A stretch of DNA of 64,000 nt from Limimaricola hongkongensis DSM 17492 (GTDB lineage Bacteria; Pseudomonadota; Alphaproteobacteria; Rhodobacterales; Rhodobacteraceae): the NCBI RefSeq assembly GCF_000600975.2, contig NZ_KK088650.1:310001-374000 (forward strand). The letters run 5' to 3'. The stretch's first letter is position 1; every line of letters starts with the position of its first letter. The notes below the pieces were generated by a model that worked only from the letters and a program-made list of their open reading frames with translations, did no database searches and had not been told where the DNA came from. Below are positions 29,987 through 38,073 of the stretch, piece by piece. Position numbers and translations under genes: made by a program.

Positions 29987-31204
29987 ATGTTGCGGATGAT
30001 GGCAGGGGTCGGCGGCGCGCTGATGCTCACGGCGGGTCTGGCGCAGGCGCAGGACGGCAATGCGCTGCTCGGCATGAGCTGGGACGAGATCGTCGAGACC
30101 GCGCGCGGCGGCGAGGTCAACGTCTTCATGTGGGGCGGCGCCGACAACATCAACGCCTATGTCTCCGACTATGTCGGCGGGCTGCTGGAGGAGGACTACG
30201 ACATCGCGCTCAACCGCGTGCCGCTCACCGACACCGCCGAGGCCGTCAACATCGTGCTGGGCGAGGTCGAGGCCGGGGCGGCGGCGGGCGCGGTCGACAT
30301 GATCTGGATCAACGGCGAGAATTTCCGCACCATGAAGCAGGCCGATCTGGCGTGGTGCGGCTATGTCGACAAGCTGCCCAACGCGGCGCTGGTCAATTTC
30401 GACAACCCCGCCATCGCCAATGATTTCGGCACCCCGGTCGATGGCTGCGAGGTGCCGTGGAGCCGGGTGCAGTTCGCCTTTGCCCACGACACCGCCCGCA
30501 CGCCCGAGCCGCCGCGCGCGATCCCCGAGCTGCTGGCATGGGCCGCGGCCAACCCGGGCCGCTTCACCTATCCCGCGCCGCCCGACTTCACCGGCGCGGC
30601 CTTCGTGCGCCACGTCTTCACCCATGTCGCGGGCGGCGCAGACGCGCTGGTCGGCCCCTTCGATCAGGCGAAATTCGACGAGGTGGCCGAGCGGACATGG
30701 GACATTCTCAACGAGCTGGAGCCGCATCTGTGGCGCGAGGGGCGGACCTACCCGACCTCGATCACCCAGCTGCAGCAGATGTTCGCCAACCAGGAGGTGG
30801 ATCTGTTCTTCACCTATGATCCCGCCGAGGTCGGCACCGCCGTCGTCAATGGCATCTTCCCCGAAACGGCGCGCTCCTACGGGCTGAGCGACGGCACGCT
30901 TGCCAACACCAACTACATGGTGATCCCGGTCAACGCCGCGAACAAGGCCGCGGCGCTGGTGCTGCAGAACCTGCTTTTGTCGGGCGAGGCGCAGCTTGAA
31001 AAGGCGCAGCCCGAGATCTGGGGCGCGGCCACGGTGATCGAGCCGGACCGTGCGTCGGAAAAGGTGCAGGCGGGCTTTGCCGCGCTGGAGCGCCACCCTT
31101 CGGTCGTCTCGATCGAGGAGCTGGGGCAGGCGGCCTTGCCCGAGCTTCAGGCGGACTGGACCTCGGCCATCGAAGATGGCTGGATCGCCAACGTCGGCAA
31201 CTGA
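29987..31204 (+). CDS. YnjB-type ABC transporter substrate-binding protein
   Basis: 405 residues; a signal peptide (about 1-21, ending AQA) precedes the mature periplasmic protein. It has the YnjB-like features WDEIVETARGGEVNVFMWGGADNIN, VDMIWINGENF and a PNAALV segment. The family (COG4134) has no firmly established substrate. A strong AGGAGGA site sets the ATG. Two permeases and an ATPase follow with gaps of 2 bases or overlaps. Confidence 0.85.
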   Translation: MLRMMAGVGGALMLTAGLAQAQDGNALLGMSWDEIVETARGGEVNVFMWGGADNINAYVSDYVGGLLEEDYDIALNRVPLTDTAEAVNIVLGEVEAGAAAGAVDMIWINGENFRTMKQADLAWCGYVDKLPNAALVNFDNPAIANDFGTPVDGCEVPWSRVQFAFAHDTARTPEPPRAIPELLAWAAANPGRFTYPAPPDFTGAAFVRHVFTHVAGGADALVGPFDQAKFDEVAERTWDILNELEPHLWREGRTYPTSITQLQQMFANQEVDLFFTYDPAEVGTAVVNGIFPETARSYGLSDGTLANTNYMVIPVNAANKAAALVLQNLLLSGEAQLEKAQPEIWGAATVIEPDRASEKVQAGFAALERHPSVVSIEELGQAALPELQADWTSAIEDGWIANVGN

Positions 31205-31206
31205 AG

Positions 31207-32043
31207 ATGATCGGACGCGGGCACCCTTGGGCCTCTCTGGCGCCCGCGCTTTGCGTGATCGCGGTGCTGTTCGGCGGCGGTCTCGCGCTCGGCCTCGCGG
31301 GGTCGTTCGGGGCCGGGCGGGGCGGCGGCTGGTCGTTTGAAGCGTGGATCGCGGTGCTGTCGGAGGGCCGGGTCTGGCGCTCGCTGGCGCTGTCGCTGTG
31401 GATCGCGCTGGCCTCGACCGCGCTGGCCTGCGGGCTCGGGCTCGGAGCGGCGCTATTGCTGCGGCGCAGCTTTCCGGGGCAGGGGCTGGCGCGGCTGCTG
31501 TTCCAGATCAACCTGACGATCCCGCACGCGGTCGGCGCGCTGGGCATCCTGTGGCTTTTGTCGCAATCGGGCTTCTTGGCGCGGCTCGCGGGCGGGGCGG
31601 GGCTGATCGATGGGCCCGCCAGGTTCCCGGCGCTGACGCAGGACCATTTCGCCATCGGCATCATCGCCCATTACGTCTGGAAGGAGGTGCCCTTCATCGG
31701 GCTGATCCTCCTGGCCAACATGCACAGCCTCGGTGACGACCCCGAGGCCGCGGCCCGGTCGCACGGCGCGACCCCCTTCGCGGCGATGCGCCTCGTCTTG
31801 CTGCCGCTCCTGATGCCCGCGCTGATCCGCGCGGGCGCCATCGTCTTCGCCTTTTCCTTCGGCGCCTGGGAGGTGCCGGTGCTCTTGGGCCAGAGCGCGC
31901 CGCCGGCGCTGCCGGTGCTGGCATGGCAGCGCTTCACCGATCCCGATCTCGCCGCGCGGCCCGAGGCGATGGCGATCGCCATGCTGATCGCGCTGGTCTC
32001 GGCGCTGCTGATCCGCGCCGCCTTCGCGGGGCGCGGGCGATGA
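31207..32043 (+). CDS. ABC transporter permease (YnjC N-half-like)
   Basis: 278 residues with six membrane helices and the inner-membrane EAA-type loop HSLGDDPEAAARSHGATPFAAM. In E. coli ynjC the two permease halves are one fused protein; here they are separate genes overlapping by four bases. It begins two bases after the binding-protein stop. Confidence 0.86.
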   Translation: MIGRGHPWASLAPALCVIAVLFGGGLALGLAGSFGAGRGGGWSFEAWIAVLSEGRVWRSLALSLWIALASTALACGLGLGAALLLRRSFPGQGLARLLFQINLTIPHAVGALGILWLLSQSGFLARLAGGAGLIDGPARFPALTQDHFAIGIIAHYVWKEVPFIGLILLANMHSLGDDPEAAARSHGATPFAAMRLVLLPLLMPALIRAGAIVFAFSFGAWEVPVLLGQSAPPALPVLAWQRFTDPDLAARPEAMAIAMLIALVSALLIRAAFAGRGR

Positions 32044-32837
32044 ACGGGCGTCTGCGCGCGGCGCTGGGCCTGGCCCTGATCGCGGCGCTGGTGGCGCCGC
32101 TGGTGCCGCTGGGGCTGTGGTCGGTGGCGCGCGGCTGGTTCTATCCGCAGATCCTGCCCGCGACATGGACGCTGGAGCCATGGGCGCGGGCCTTCGCGCC
32201 GCGCTCCGACATTCCCGGCGCGTTGATGACCACGACGCTGATCGCGCTCGCGGCCTCGGCTCTGGCGCTGGCGCTCGGCATTCCGGCGGGGCGGGCGCTC
32301 GGGCTCTACCGGTTTCGCGGCAAGGCGTTGGTGGAGCTGGCGCTGCTGGCGCCCGTCATCGTGCCGGGCATCGCGGTGGGGCTTGGCATCCACGGCGTGT
32401 TCCTGCGGCTCGGCCTGACCAATTCGGCGCTTGGCGTCGTGCTGGTGCATCTCGTGCCGACGCTGCCTTACGTGATCTTCGTGATGTCGGGCGTCTTTTC
32501 CAATTACGACGCCGAGGCCGAGGCGCAGGCGCGCAGCCTCGGGGCACGGCCCTTGCAGGTGCTGTGGCACGTCATGCTGCCCGCGATCGCGCCGGGCGTG
32601 ATGGTGGCGGGGCTGTTCGCGTTCCTCGTGTCGTGGTCGCAATACATCCTGACGCTCACGATCGGCGGCGGGCGGGTGGTGACGCTGCCCTTGCTGCTCT
32701 ATGCGCAGGCGGGCGCGGGGCGCAACGATCAGGCGGGCGTGCTCGCCATGCTCAGCCTCGCGCCCGGCCTCGTCATCCTCGCGCTGGTGGCGCGGCAGAT
32801 CGGCGGGCGCGGCATGGCATTCGGAGGGACGCGGTGA
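32040..32837 (+). CDS. ABC transporter permease (YnjC C-half-like)
   Basis: 265 residues, six helices, with the EAA-type loop DAEAEAQARSLGARPLQVLWHVMLP contacting the ATPase. ATG at 32040 overlaps the upstream stop (ATGA) and its own stop overlaps the ATPase start (GTGA). It partners the preceding permease to form the channel. Confidence 0.86.
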   Translation: MNGRLRAALGLALIAALVAPLVPLGLWSVARGWFYPQILPATWTLEPWARAFAPRSDIPGALMTTTLIALAASALALALGIPAGRALGLYRFRGKALVELALLAPVIVPGIAVGLGIHGVFLRLGLTNSALGVVLVHLVPTLPYVIFVMSGVFSNYDAEAEAQARSLGARPLQVLWHVMLPAIAPGVMVAGLFAFLVSWSQYILTLTIGGGRVVTLPLLLYAQAGAGRNDQAGVLAMLSLAPGLVILALVARQIGGRGMAFGGTR

Positions 32838-33871
32838 CGCGGCTGACGCTCGACAATCTCGACCTGCACCACGCGGGCGCGGCGCGCCCGGCGCTGTCGA
32901 ACCTGTCGCTCGACGTGGCGGACGGCGAAATGGTGGCGCTCTTGGGCCCGTCGGGCTGCGGCAAGACGACGGCGCTGCGCGTCATCGCCGGGCTGATCGC
33001 GCCCGATGCAGGCGCGGTCCGCTTCGACGGGCGTTCGGTGCTGCACCTGCCGCCCGAACGGCGCGAGGCGGTGCTGGTGTTCCAGTCGGGCCAGCTCTTT
33101 GCGCATATGGATGTCGCCGCCAATGTCGGCTTTGGCCTGCGGATGCAGCGCCGCCCCCGCCGCGAGATCGCCGACCGCGTGGCCGAGGCGCTGGCGCAGG
33201 TGCAGCTCGACGATCTGGGCCACCGCAAACCGCACGAGCTGTCTGGCGGTCAGCGGCAGCGCGTGGCGCTGGCGCGCGCGCTGGTCCTGAAACCCGGCCT
33301 GCTGCTTCTGGACGAGCCGCTCTCCTCGCTCGACGCGCATCTGCGCACGGAAATGCGGGCGCTGATCCGCCGCCTGCAGCGCGAAACCGGGATCACCACG
33401 CTGGTCGTCACGCATGACCAGGAAGAGGCGGCGGTCCTGGGCGACCGGGTGGCGCTGATGCTGGGCGGGCGCATCCACCAGATCGGCGCGGGCGCTGCGC
33501 TGTGGAACCGGCCTGCCGATCTCGACGTGGCGCGTTTCTTCGGCGGCTGCAACTTCATTCCCGGAACCTCGACCGGCGGCGTGTTCGACTGCGCGCTGGG
33601 GCGGCTGGCGCTGCCCGATGGCGCGCCCGAGGGACAGGGCTGCCTGACGCTGCGCCCCGAGGCGATCGAGCCGGGACCGGGCGAGAACGCGGTGGTGATG
33701 CGCGTCACCGAAACCCGGTTCGAAGGGCTTTTGACGCGGATCGGCGCCGAGGCGGGCGGGCTCAGGCTCGAAGCCCTGATGCGCGCCGGCGCGGCCCGCA
33801 GCGCCCGGCCCGGCGCCGAAACGCTGTGGCGGCTCCCGCGGGAGGCGCTGTGGGTGCTGCCCGGCGTCTGA
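32834..33871 (+). CDS. ABC transporter ATP-binding protein (YnjD/PotA-like)
   Basis: 345 residues from a GTG overlapping the permease stop. Walker A GPSGCGKTT, signature LSGGQRQR, Walker B LLLLDEP and H-loop VVTHD are all present. About 110 C-terminal residues form a TOBE-like regulatory extension, longer than E. coli YnjD. It powers import by the preceding permeases. A 106-bp gap separates it from ccdA. Confidence 0.9.
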   Translation: MTRLTLDNLDLHHAGAARPALSNLSLDVADGEMVALLGPSGCGKTTALRVIAGLIAPDAGAVRFDGRSVLHLPPERREAVLVFQSGQLFAHMDVAANVGFGLRMQRRPRREIADRVAEALAQVQLDDLGHRKPHELSGGQRQRVALARALVLKPGLLLLDEPLSSLDAHLRTEMRALIRRLQRETGITTLVVTHDQEEAAVLGDRVALMLGGRIHQIGAGAALWNRPADLDVARFFGGCNFIPGTSTGGVFDCALGRLALPDGAPEGQGCLTLRPEAIEPGPGENAVVMRVTETRFEGLLTRIGAEAGGLRLEALMRAGAARSARPGAETLWRLPREALWVLPGV

Positions 33872-33977
33872 GACCGGGCGCGGCGCCTGTCACAATCGCC
33901 CACGACCACGTGAGAGCGCCGTTGGTGACGGCGGTTTCGGTGACTGATACCGTCTTGTGAGCAAAGGAGTCTGCCAC

Positions 33978-34733
33978 ATGTTCTCAGCCGAGATGATCCT
34001 CGACGCGACGCTGCTGCCTGCGATGATGATCGCCCTGACGGCGGGACTTCTTTCCTTCCTCAGCCCCTGCGTGCTCCCGATCGTGCCGCCCTATCTCGCC
34101 TATATGGGCGGGGTGTCGGTGACCGAGCTGTCGGCGCCCGCGCGCGAACGCCGCCGCGTGATGACGGCGGCGCTGTTCTTCGTTCTGGGGCTGTCGACGG
34201 TGTTCTTGCTGCTTGGTGTCGCCTTCTCGGCGCTGGGGCGGATGTTCCTGCAGTTCCAGGACTGGTTCAACGTGATCGCCGGGATCACGATCATGATCTT
34301 TGGTGCGCATTTCACCGGCGTGCTGCGCATCCCGTTTCTCGACCGCGAAGCACGTGTCTCGGGCGGCGACCGGGGCGGCTCGGCCTTTGGCGCCTATGTG
34401 CTGGGGCTGGCCTTCGCCTTTGGCTGGACGCCCTGCCTCGGCCCGATCCTCGGCACGATCCTCGGGCTGGCGGCGACCGAGGCCGAGGTGACGCGCGGCG
34501 CGGCGCTGCTGGCGGTCTATGCGGCGGGCCTGGGCATCCCGTTCCTTCTGGTCGCGGCGTTCTTTCCCAAGCTCACCGGCGCGATGGCGTGGATGAAGCG
34601 GCACATGGGCCGGATCGAGCGCACCTCGGGGCTGCTGCTCTGGACCGTCGGCCTGATGATGCTGACCGGGCAATTCTCGGATTTCAGCTTCTGGCTGCTC
34701 GAAACCTTCCCCTCGCTCGCGGCGCTCGGCTGA
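33978..34733 (+). CDS. ccdA: Cytochrome c biogenesis protein CcdA
   Basis: 251 residues, six membrane helices. The redox cysteines are in LSPCVLPI and GWTPCLGPI. It carries electrons from cytoplasmic thioredoxin to periplasmic thiol-disulfide proteins used to reduce apocytochrome c. The ATG at 33978 follows an AAAGGAG site. It lies close to the caa3 oxidase and triheme cytochrome genes but is separated by the ABC operon. Confidence 0.93.
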   Translation: MFSAEMILDATLLPAMMIALTAGLLSFLSPCVLPIVPPYLAYMGGVSVTELSAPARERRRVMTAALFFVLGLSTVFLLLGVAFSALGRMFLQFQDWFNVIAGITIMIFGAHFTGVLRIPFLDREARVSGGDRGGSAFGAYVLGLAFAFGWTPCLGPILGTILGLAATEAEVTRGAALLAVYAAGLGIPFLLVAAFFPKLTGAMAWMKRHMGRIERTSGLLLWTVGLMMLTGQFSDFSFWLLETFPSLAALG

Positions 34734-34799
34734 CGCCCGCAAAAGGCCTTATGACCGCCCGCTTCCTCGTCTAGTCTGGCCCGGATGAGAGGGCAGGCG

Positions 34800-36029
34800 A
34801 TGGACGGATCGGCAATGCGGCAGCTGCGCAGGCGGCGGGTGTTCTACATCCCCGGCTTCGACCCGATCCACCCGCGCCGCTACCGCGAGCTGTACCGCCG
34901 CGAGGCGGCGGCGCAGGCGGCGCTGTCGGGGTTCGACCTGACGCTGTCGCCCGCCAATGGCCGCCGCTTCGGCTGGACCGTCGCGGCCCGGATCGAAGGC
35001 GGGGAGGTCCACGCCGAATTCGAGGTGCTGGTCTGGTCGGACATCGTCCGCGACCAGATGCGCGGCGGCGTCGTCGCGACCTATGGGCAGCTTGTGCGCA
35101 CCGCCTGGACCTATATCGCGAGCGGCGCTCTGGGGCGGCTGATGCGGCTGCGCAAGGGGCCGGTGATCGCGGCGCTCTACCCGGTGGTGATGCTGCTGGT
35201 GCAGCTGGCCGTGGCGTTCGGGCTCGGGGCCCTTGCGGGCGGGTTTGCCGCGCGGGCCGCGGCTTGGGCCGGGGGGGCGGGGGCCTTGGCGTTCTGGCCG
35301 GTGCTGGCGCTGGTTGCGGCCGGAATGCTGCAGCTTTTCCGGCGCCATGACCGACGCCTCTTCGCCTATTACCTGATGCATGACTACGCCTTTGCCGCGC
35401 GCTGGGGCGGGGCCAACCCGCCCGCTCTGGATGCGCGGCTGGCCGAGTTCGAAACCCGCATCGCCGCGGCGCTGACCGAGGATGTCGACGAGGTGCTGGT
35501 GGTCGGGCATTCCTCCGGCGCGCATCTTGCCGTGTCGGTGCTGTCGGGGCTGATCCGCGCGGGCCGGGTGCCCGAAGACGGGCCCGCACTGGGCTTTGTG
35601 TCGCTGGGGCAGGTGGTGCCGATGATGTCGTTCCTGCCCGAGGCGCGGCGGCTGCGCGCCGATCTCGCCTATCTCTCGACGCGCGAGGAGCTGGCCTGGG
35701 TCGACGTGACCGCGCCGGGCGATGGCTGCGCCTTCGCGCTGTGCGATCCGGTGGCGGTGTCGGGCGTGGCGCCCAAGGACCAGCGCTGGCCGCTGGTGAT
35801 CTCGGCGGCCTTCACCCAGACGCTGAGCCCGGCGCGCTGGCGCGAACTGTGCTGGCGCTTCTTCCGGCTGCATTTCCAGTATCTCTGCGCCTTCGACCGG
35901 CCCGGCGATTACGATTATTTCCGCGTCACCGCCGGGCCGCTGACGCTGGCCGAACGTTTCGCGGGCCGCGCGCCGTCGCGCTCGGCGATCCGGCGGGCCT
36001 TGTCGCCGCACGTCACCGTCGCCGCATGA
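34800..36029 (+). CDS. Membrane-embedded alpha/beta-hydrolase-like protein
   Basis: 409 residues. A short strand FYIPGFDP near the start and the nucleophile elbow GHSSG (236-240, Ser238) suggest an alpha/beta hydrolase. Two membrane helices (about 120-143 and 157-180) are inserted between these halves, so it is probably membrane-anchored. The ATG at 34800 is favoured by a GAGAGGG site; an ATG 15 bases earlier is possible. It overlaps the P450 gene by four bases, implying a joint role in modifying a lipid-like substrate. No specific family recognised. Confidence 0.7.
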   Translation: MDGSAMRQLRRRRVFYIPGFDPIHPRRYRELYRREAAAQAALSGFDLTLSPANGRRFGWTVAARIEGGEVHAEFEVLVWSDIVRDQMRGGVVATYGQLVRTAWTYIASGALGRLMRLRKGPVIAALYPVVMLLVQLAVAFGLGALAGGFAARAAAWAGGAGALAFWPVLALVAAGMLQLFRRHDRRLFAYYLMHDYAFAARWGGANPPALDARLAEFETRIAAALTEDVDEVLVVGHSSGAHLAVSVLSGLIRAGRVPEDGPALGFVSLGQVVPMMSFLPEARRLRADLAYLSTREELAWVDVTAPGDGCAFALCDPVAVSGVAPKDQRWPLVISAAFTQTLSPARWRELCWRFFRLHFQYLCAFDRPGDYDYFRVTAGPLTLAERFAGRAPSRSAIRRALSPHVTVAA

Positions 36030-37447
36030 CCCCGTTGCCGCCCAAGCCGGTCGCGCGCGCGGCGCGGGTGTCCTTGTGGCGGCACCTGAAGCTGTTTCGC
36101 GCCGACATTCTCTCGGCCCAGCCCGCGCGGCTCTACCGGGCGTGGATGGCCGAATTCCGCACGCCGTTCTTCCGCTCGGTGCTGGTCAACGACCCGGCGC
36201 TGCTGCGGCTGGTGCTGCGCAAAAGGCCGGGCGATTTTCCGAAATCCGGGCGGATCGGCGCCGGTCTGCGCCCGCTTCTGGGCGCATCGGTGTTTCTCAC
36301 CAACGGCGCCACGTGGAAACGGCAGCGGCGGATCATCGACCCGGCCTTCGAGGGCGGCAGGCTCAAGGACAGCTTCGCGGCGATGCGCGCGGCGGCGGAT
36401 GCGGCGGTGGCGCGGCTGGCGCCGCTGGCCGGTGGCGCCCCGGTCGAGATCGAGCCGCAGGCAAGCCATGCCGCCGCCGATGTGATCTTTCGCACGCTGT
36501 TCTCGATCCCGATCGAACACGACACGGCGGCGGCCACTTACCGCGCCTTTCACGCGCATCAGCGCAGCCAGCCGCTGTTGAACCTCGCGGCCTTTGTCAG
36601 GGGCCCGCGCTGGATGCCGCGCCTGCATTCGCGCGAGACGCGGGCGACGGCGCGGCGCATTCGCGGGCTGATCGCGGATCTGGTGGCGCGGCGCGCCGCG
36701 GCGATTGCCGATGGCAGCGCGCCGCCCGATCTCGCGACCAGGATCATGACGACGCCGGACCCCGAAAGCGGCGCGTGCTTTTCGCCCGAGGAGATGGTCG
36801 ACCAGGTGGCGATCTTCTTTCTGGCAGGGCACGAGACCAGCGCGTCCAGCCTGGGCTGGACGCTCTACCTGCTGGCCACGCATCCCGAGATCCAGGCGCG
36901 CGCCGCCGCCGAGGCGTTGGCATTTTCCGGTGATTTTTCGGGGCTGTCGGGCCTGAAGCTCATCCGCGACTGCACGCGCGAGGCGCTGCGGCTCTACCCG
37001 CCGGTGCCGATGATGGTGCGCGAGACGGTCGCGCCGGAGCGGTTCCGCGACAGGGGGCTGCCGCGGCGCACGCAGGTGGTGCTGTCGCCGTGGCACCTGC
37101 ACCGGCACGAGCGGTTCTGGGACGCGCCGGACGCCTTCGATCCCGACCGCTGGTCGCGCGAAGAAGGGCGGGCCTCGGCGCGCCGGGCCTACATGCCATT
37201 CAGCGCCGGGCCGCGCGTCTGCCCCGGCGCGGGCTTTGCCATGGCCGAGGCGGCGGTGCTCTTGGCGGCGCTTCTGGCGCGGTATCGCTTCGCGCCGGTC
37301 GAGGGCGACGTTCCGGTACCTGTGGCGCATCTGACGGTGCGGTCGAAAAACGGCATCAGGTTGCGCGTAACGCCGCGGGAGCAGCTGAAATCTTGCAAGA
37401 TTTCAGGCGCGAATTCTTGCAAGAATTCGATCAGAGCAGGCGTCTGA
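36026..37447 (+). CDS. Cytochrome P450
   Basis: 473 residues. I-helix AGHETSAS, K-helix ExxR motif in REALRLYPP and the heme-binding FSAGPRVCPGAG with the thiolate cysteine are clear. A heme monooxygenase; the substrate is unknown, and no ferredoxin or reductase gene is adjacent. ATG overlaps the hydrolase stop. The last 20 or so residues are encoded by two AT-rich palindromes and look foreign to the P450 fold. Its 3' end overlaps the convergent small gene by 17 bases. Confidence 0.92.
   Translation: MTPLPPKPVARAARVSLWRHLKLFRADILSAQPARLYRAWMAEFRTPFFRSVLVNDPALLRLVLRKRPGDFPKSGRIGAGLRPLLGASVFLTNGATWKRQRRIIDPAFEGGRLKDSFAAMRAAADAAVARLAPLAGGAPVEIEPQASHAAADVIFRTLFSIPIEHDTAAATYRAFHAHQRSQPLLNLAAFVRGPRWMPRLHSRETRATARRIRGLIADLVARRAAAIADGSAPPDLATRIMTTPDPESGACFSPEEMVDQVAIFFLAGHETSASSLGWTLYLLATHPEIQARAAAEALAFSGDFSGLSGLKLIRDCTREALRLYPPVPMMVRETVAPERFRDRGLPRRTQVVLSPWHLHRHERFWDAPDAFDPDRWSREEGRASARRAYMPFSAGPRVCPGAGFAMAEAAVLLAALLARYRFAPVEGDVPVPVAHLTVRSKNGIRLRVTPREQLKSCKISGANSCKNSIRAGV
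37385..37406. repeat. 22-bp perfect palindrome, TCTTGCAAGA core (copy 1)
   Basis: Self-complementary over 22 bases; as a hairpin it gives a 9-bp stem with a TGCA loop. It lies in the last codons of the P450 gene, is much more AT-rich than its surroundings, and forms a pair with the copy four bases away. Confidence 0.8.
37410..37429. repeat. 20-bp perfect palindrome, TCTTGCAAGA core (copy 2)
   Basis: Self-complementary over 20 bases, same ten-base core and TGCA centre as copy 1. It ends one base before the stop of the convergent small gene at 37431. The pair sits where two convergent genes meet, so a bidirectional terminator is plausible. Confidence 0.8.
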
Positions 37448-37667
37448 GCGGTTCGCGATTGCAGAAGACAACGAATTGCCCGGCATTCTCGATCACCGAA
37501 TAGCCGCGCCGTTGCATCTCGGCGAGAAAGGCCGCGCGTCCGACATAGCGCTCCACGTCGCGGACGCTGCGGCGCAGCACGCCGCCGGAAATGGCGGACT
37601 TGGCGCTGAACATATGGGCCAGCCAGTGATCGGGCGACATCGGTGCGGGCAGGTTGCGCATGCTCAC
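37431..37667 (-). CDS. Small conserved protein of unknown function
   Basis: Up to 78 residues from a GTG at 37667 (76 from ATG 37661). Visible segments are MSPDHWLAHMFSAKSAISGGVLRR, RDVERYVGRAAFLAEMQRRGY and FVVFCNREPLRRLL. Similar small proteins occur in Rhodobacteraceae, sometimes labelled as phosphoribosylanthranilate isomerase; at this size that label is not credible. It is the last of the leftward fumC-DUF4169-RHH series and overlaps the P450 3' end by 17 bases. Confidence 0.7.
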   Translation of the reverse strand: MSMRNLPAPMSPDHWLAHMFSAKSAISGGVLRRSVRDVERYVGRAAFLAEMQRRGYSVIENAGQFVVFCNREPLRRLL

Positions 37668-37685
37668 ATCAGCACACGCGGATCC

Positions 37686-37904
37686 TTAAGACTTGGTAAA
37701 CTGCCGCAGCACGAAGACCCGGATCGCCGAGGCCAGCCCGACATCGCCCCGACCTTCGTCGATCTCGGCGGCGAGCCCGTTGATGGTGCGCCCCTCCGCC
37801 GCCGCGATCTCGCGGAAGGCGCGCCAGAACGCGTCTTCGAGCGAGACGCTGGTGCGGTGCCCGCGCAACGTCAGGGAGCGTTTGACAGGCCGGCCGTCAG
37901 TCAT
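37686..37904 (-). CDS. Ribbon-helix-helix domain protein
   Basis: 72 residues from ATG 37904, with a ribbon-helix-helix pattern: strand RSLTLRGHRTSVSLE, helix DAFWRAFREIAAAEGRTINGLAAEID, then a second helix SAIRVFVLRQF. DNA binding is expected; it may be a transcription factor or an arylsulfotransferase-type RHH_4 protein. It overlaps the DUF4169 gene by eight bases. Upstream in-frame starts would extend into that gene. Confidence 0.82.
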   Translation of the reverse strand: MTDGRPVKRSLTLRGHRTSVSLEDAFWRAFREIAAAEGRTINGLAAEIDEGRGDVGLASAIRVFVLRQFTKS

Positions 37905-38073
37905 CGTCGCGGCGGTGTCCATCGAGCCGCCTTGCCGCCGCCTCGGCTTGGGCCGCATCGCGCGCCTTTTCGGCCCTGGTCCGGCCGAACTTCGCGGCGT
38001 TGGCGTCGGCGCGGGCCGTCTTCTCGGCCCGCGCCTTTCGTTTCCTGAACTGGTTCAGGTTCACCGGCTTCAT
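37897..38073 (-). CDS. DUF4169 family small basic protein
   Basis: 58 residues, highly charged, beginning [23 protein letters not shown] and ending with Asp-rich DDD. The N-terminal [11 protein letters not shown] pattern is the DUF4169 hallmark. The start overlaps the fumC stop (ATGA) and the end overlaps the RHH gene by eight bases. Function unknown; likely helical and nucleic-acid binding from charge. It is below the size most gene finders keep. Confidence 0.85.
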   Translation of the reverse strand: MKPVNLNQFRKRKARAEKTARADANAAKFGRTRAEKARDAAQAEAAARRLDGHRRDDD

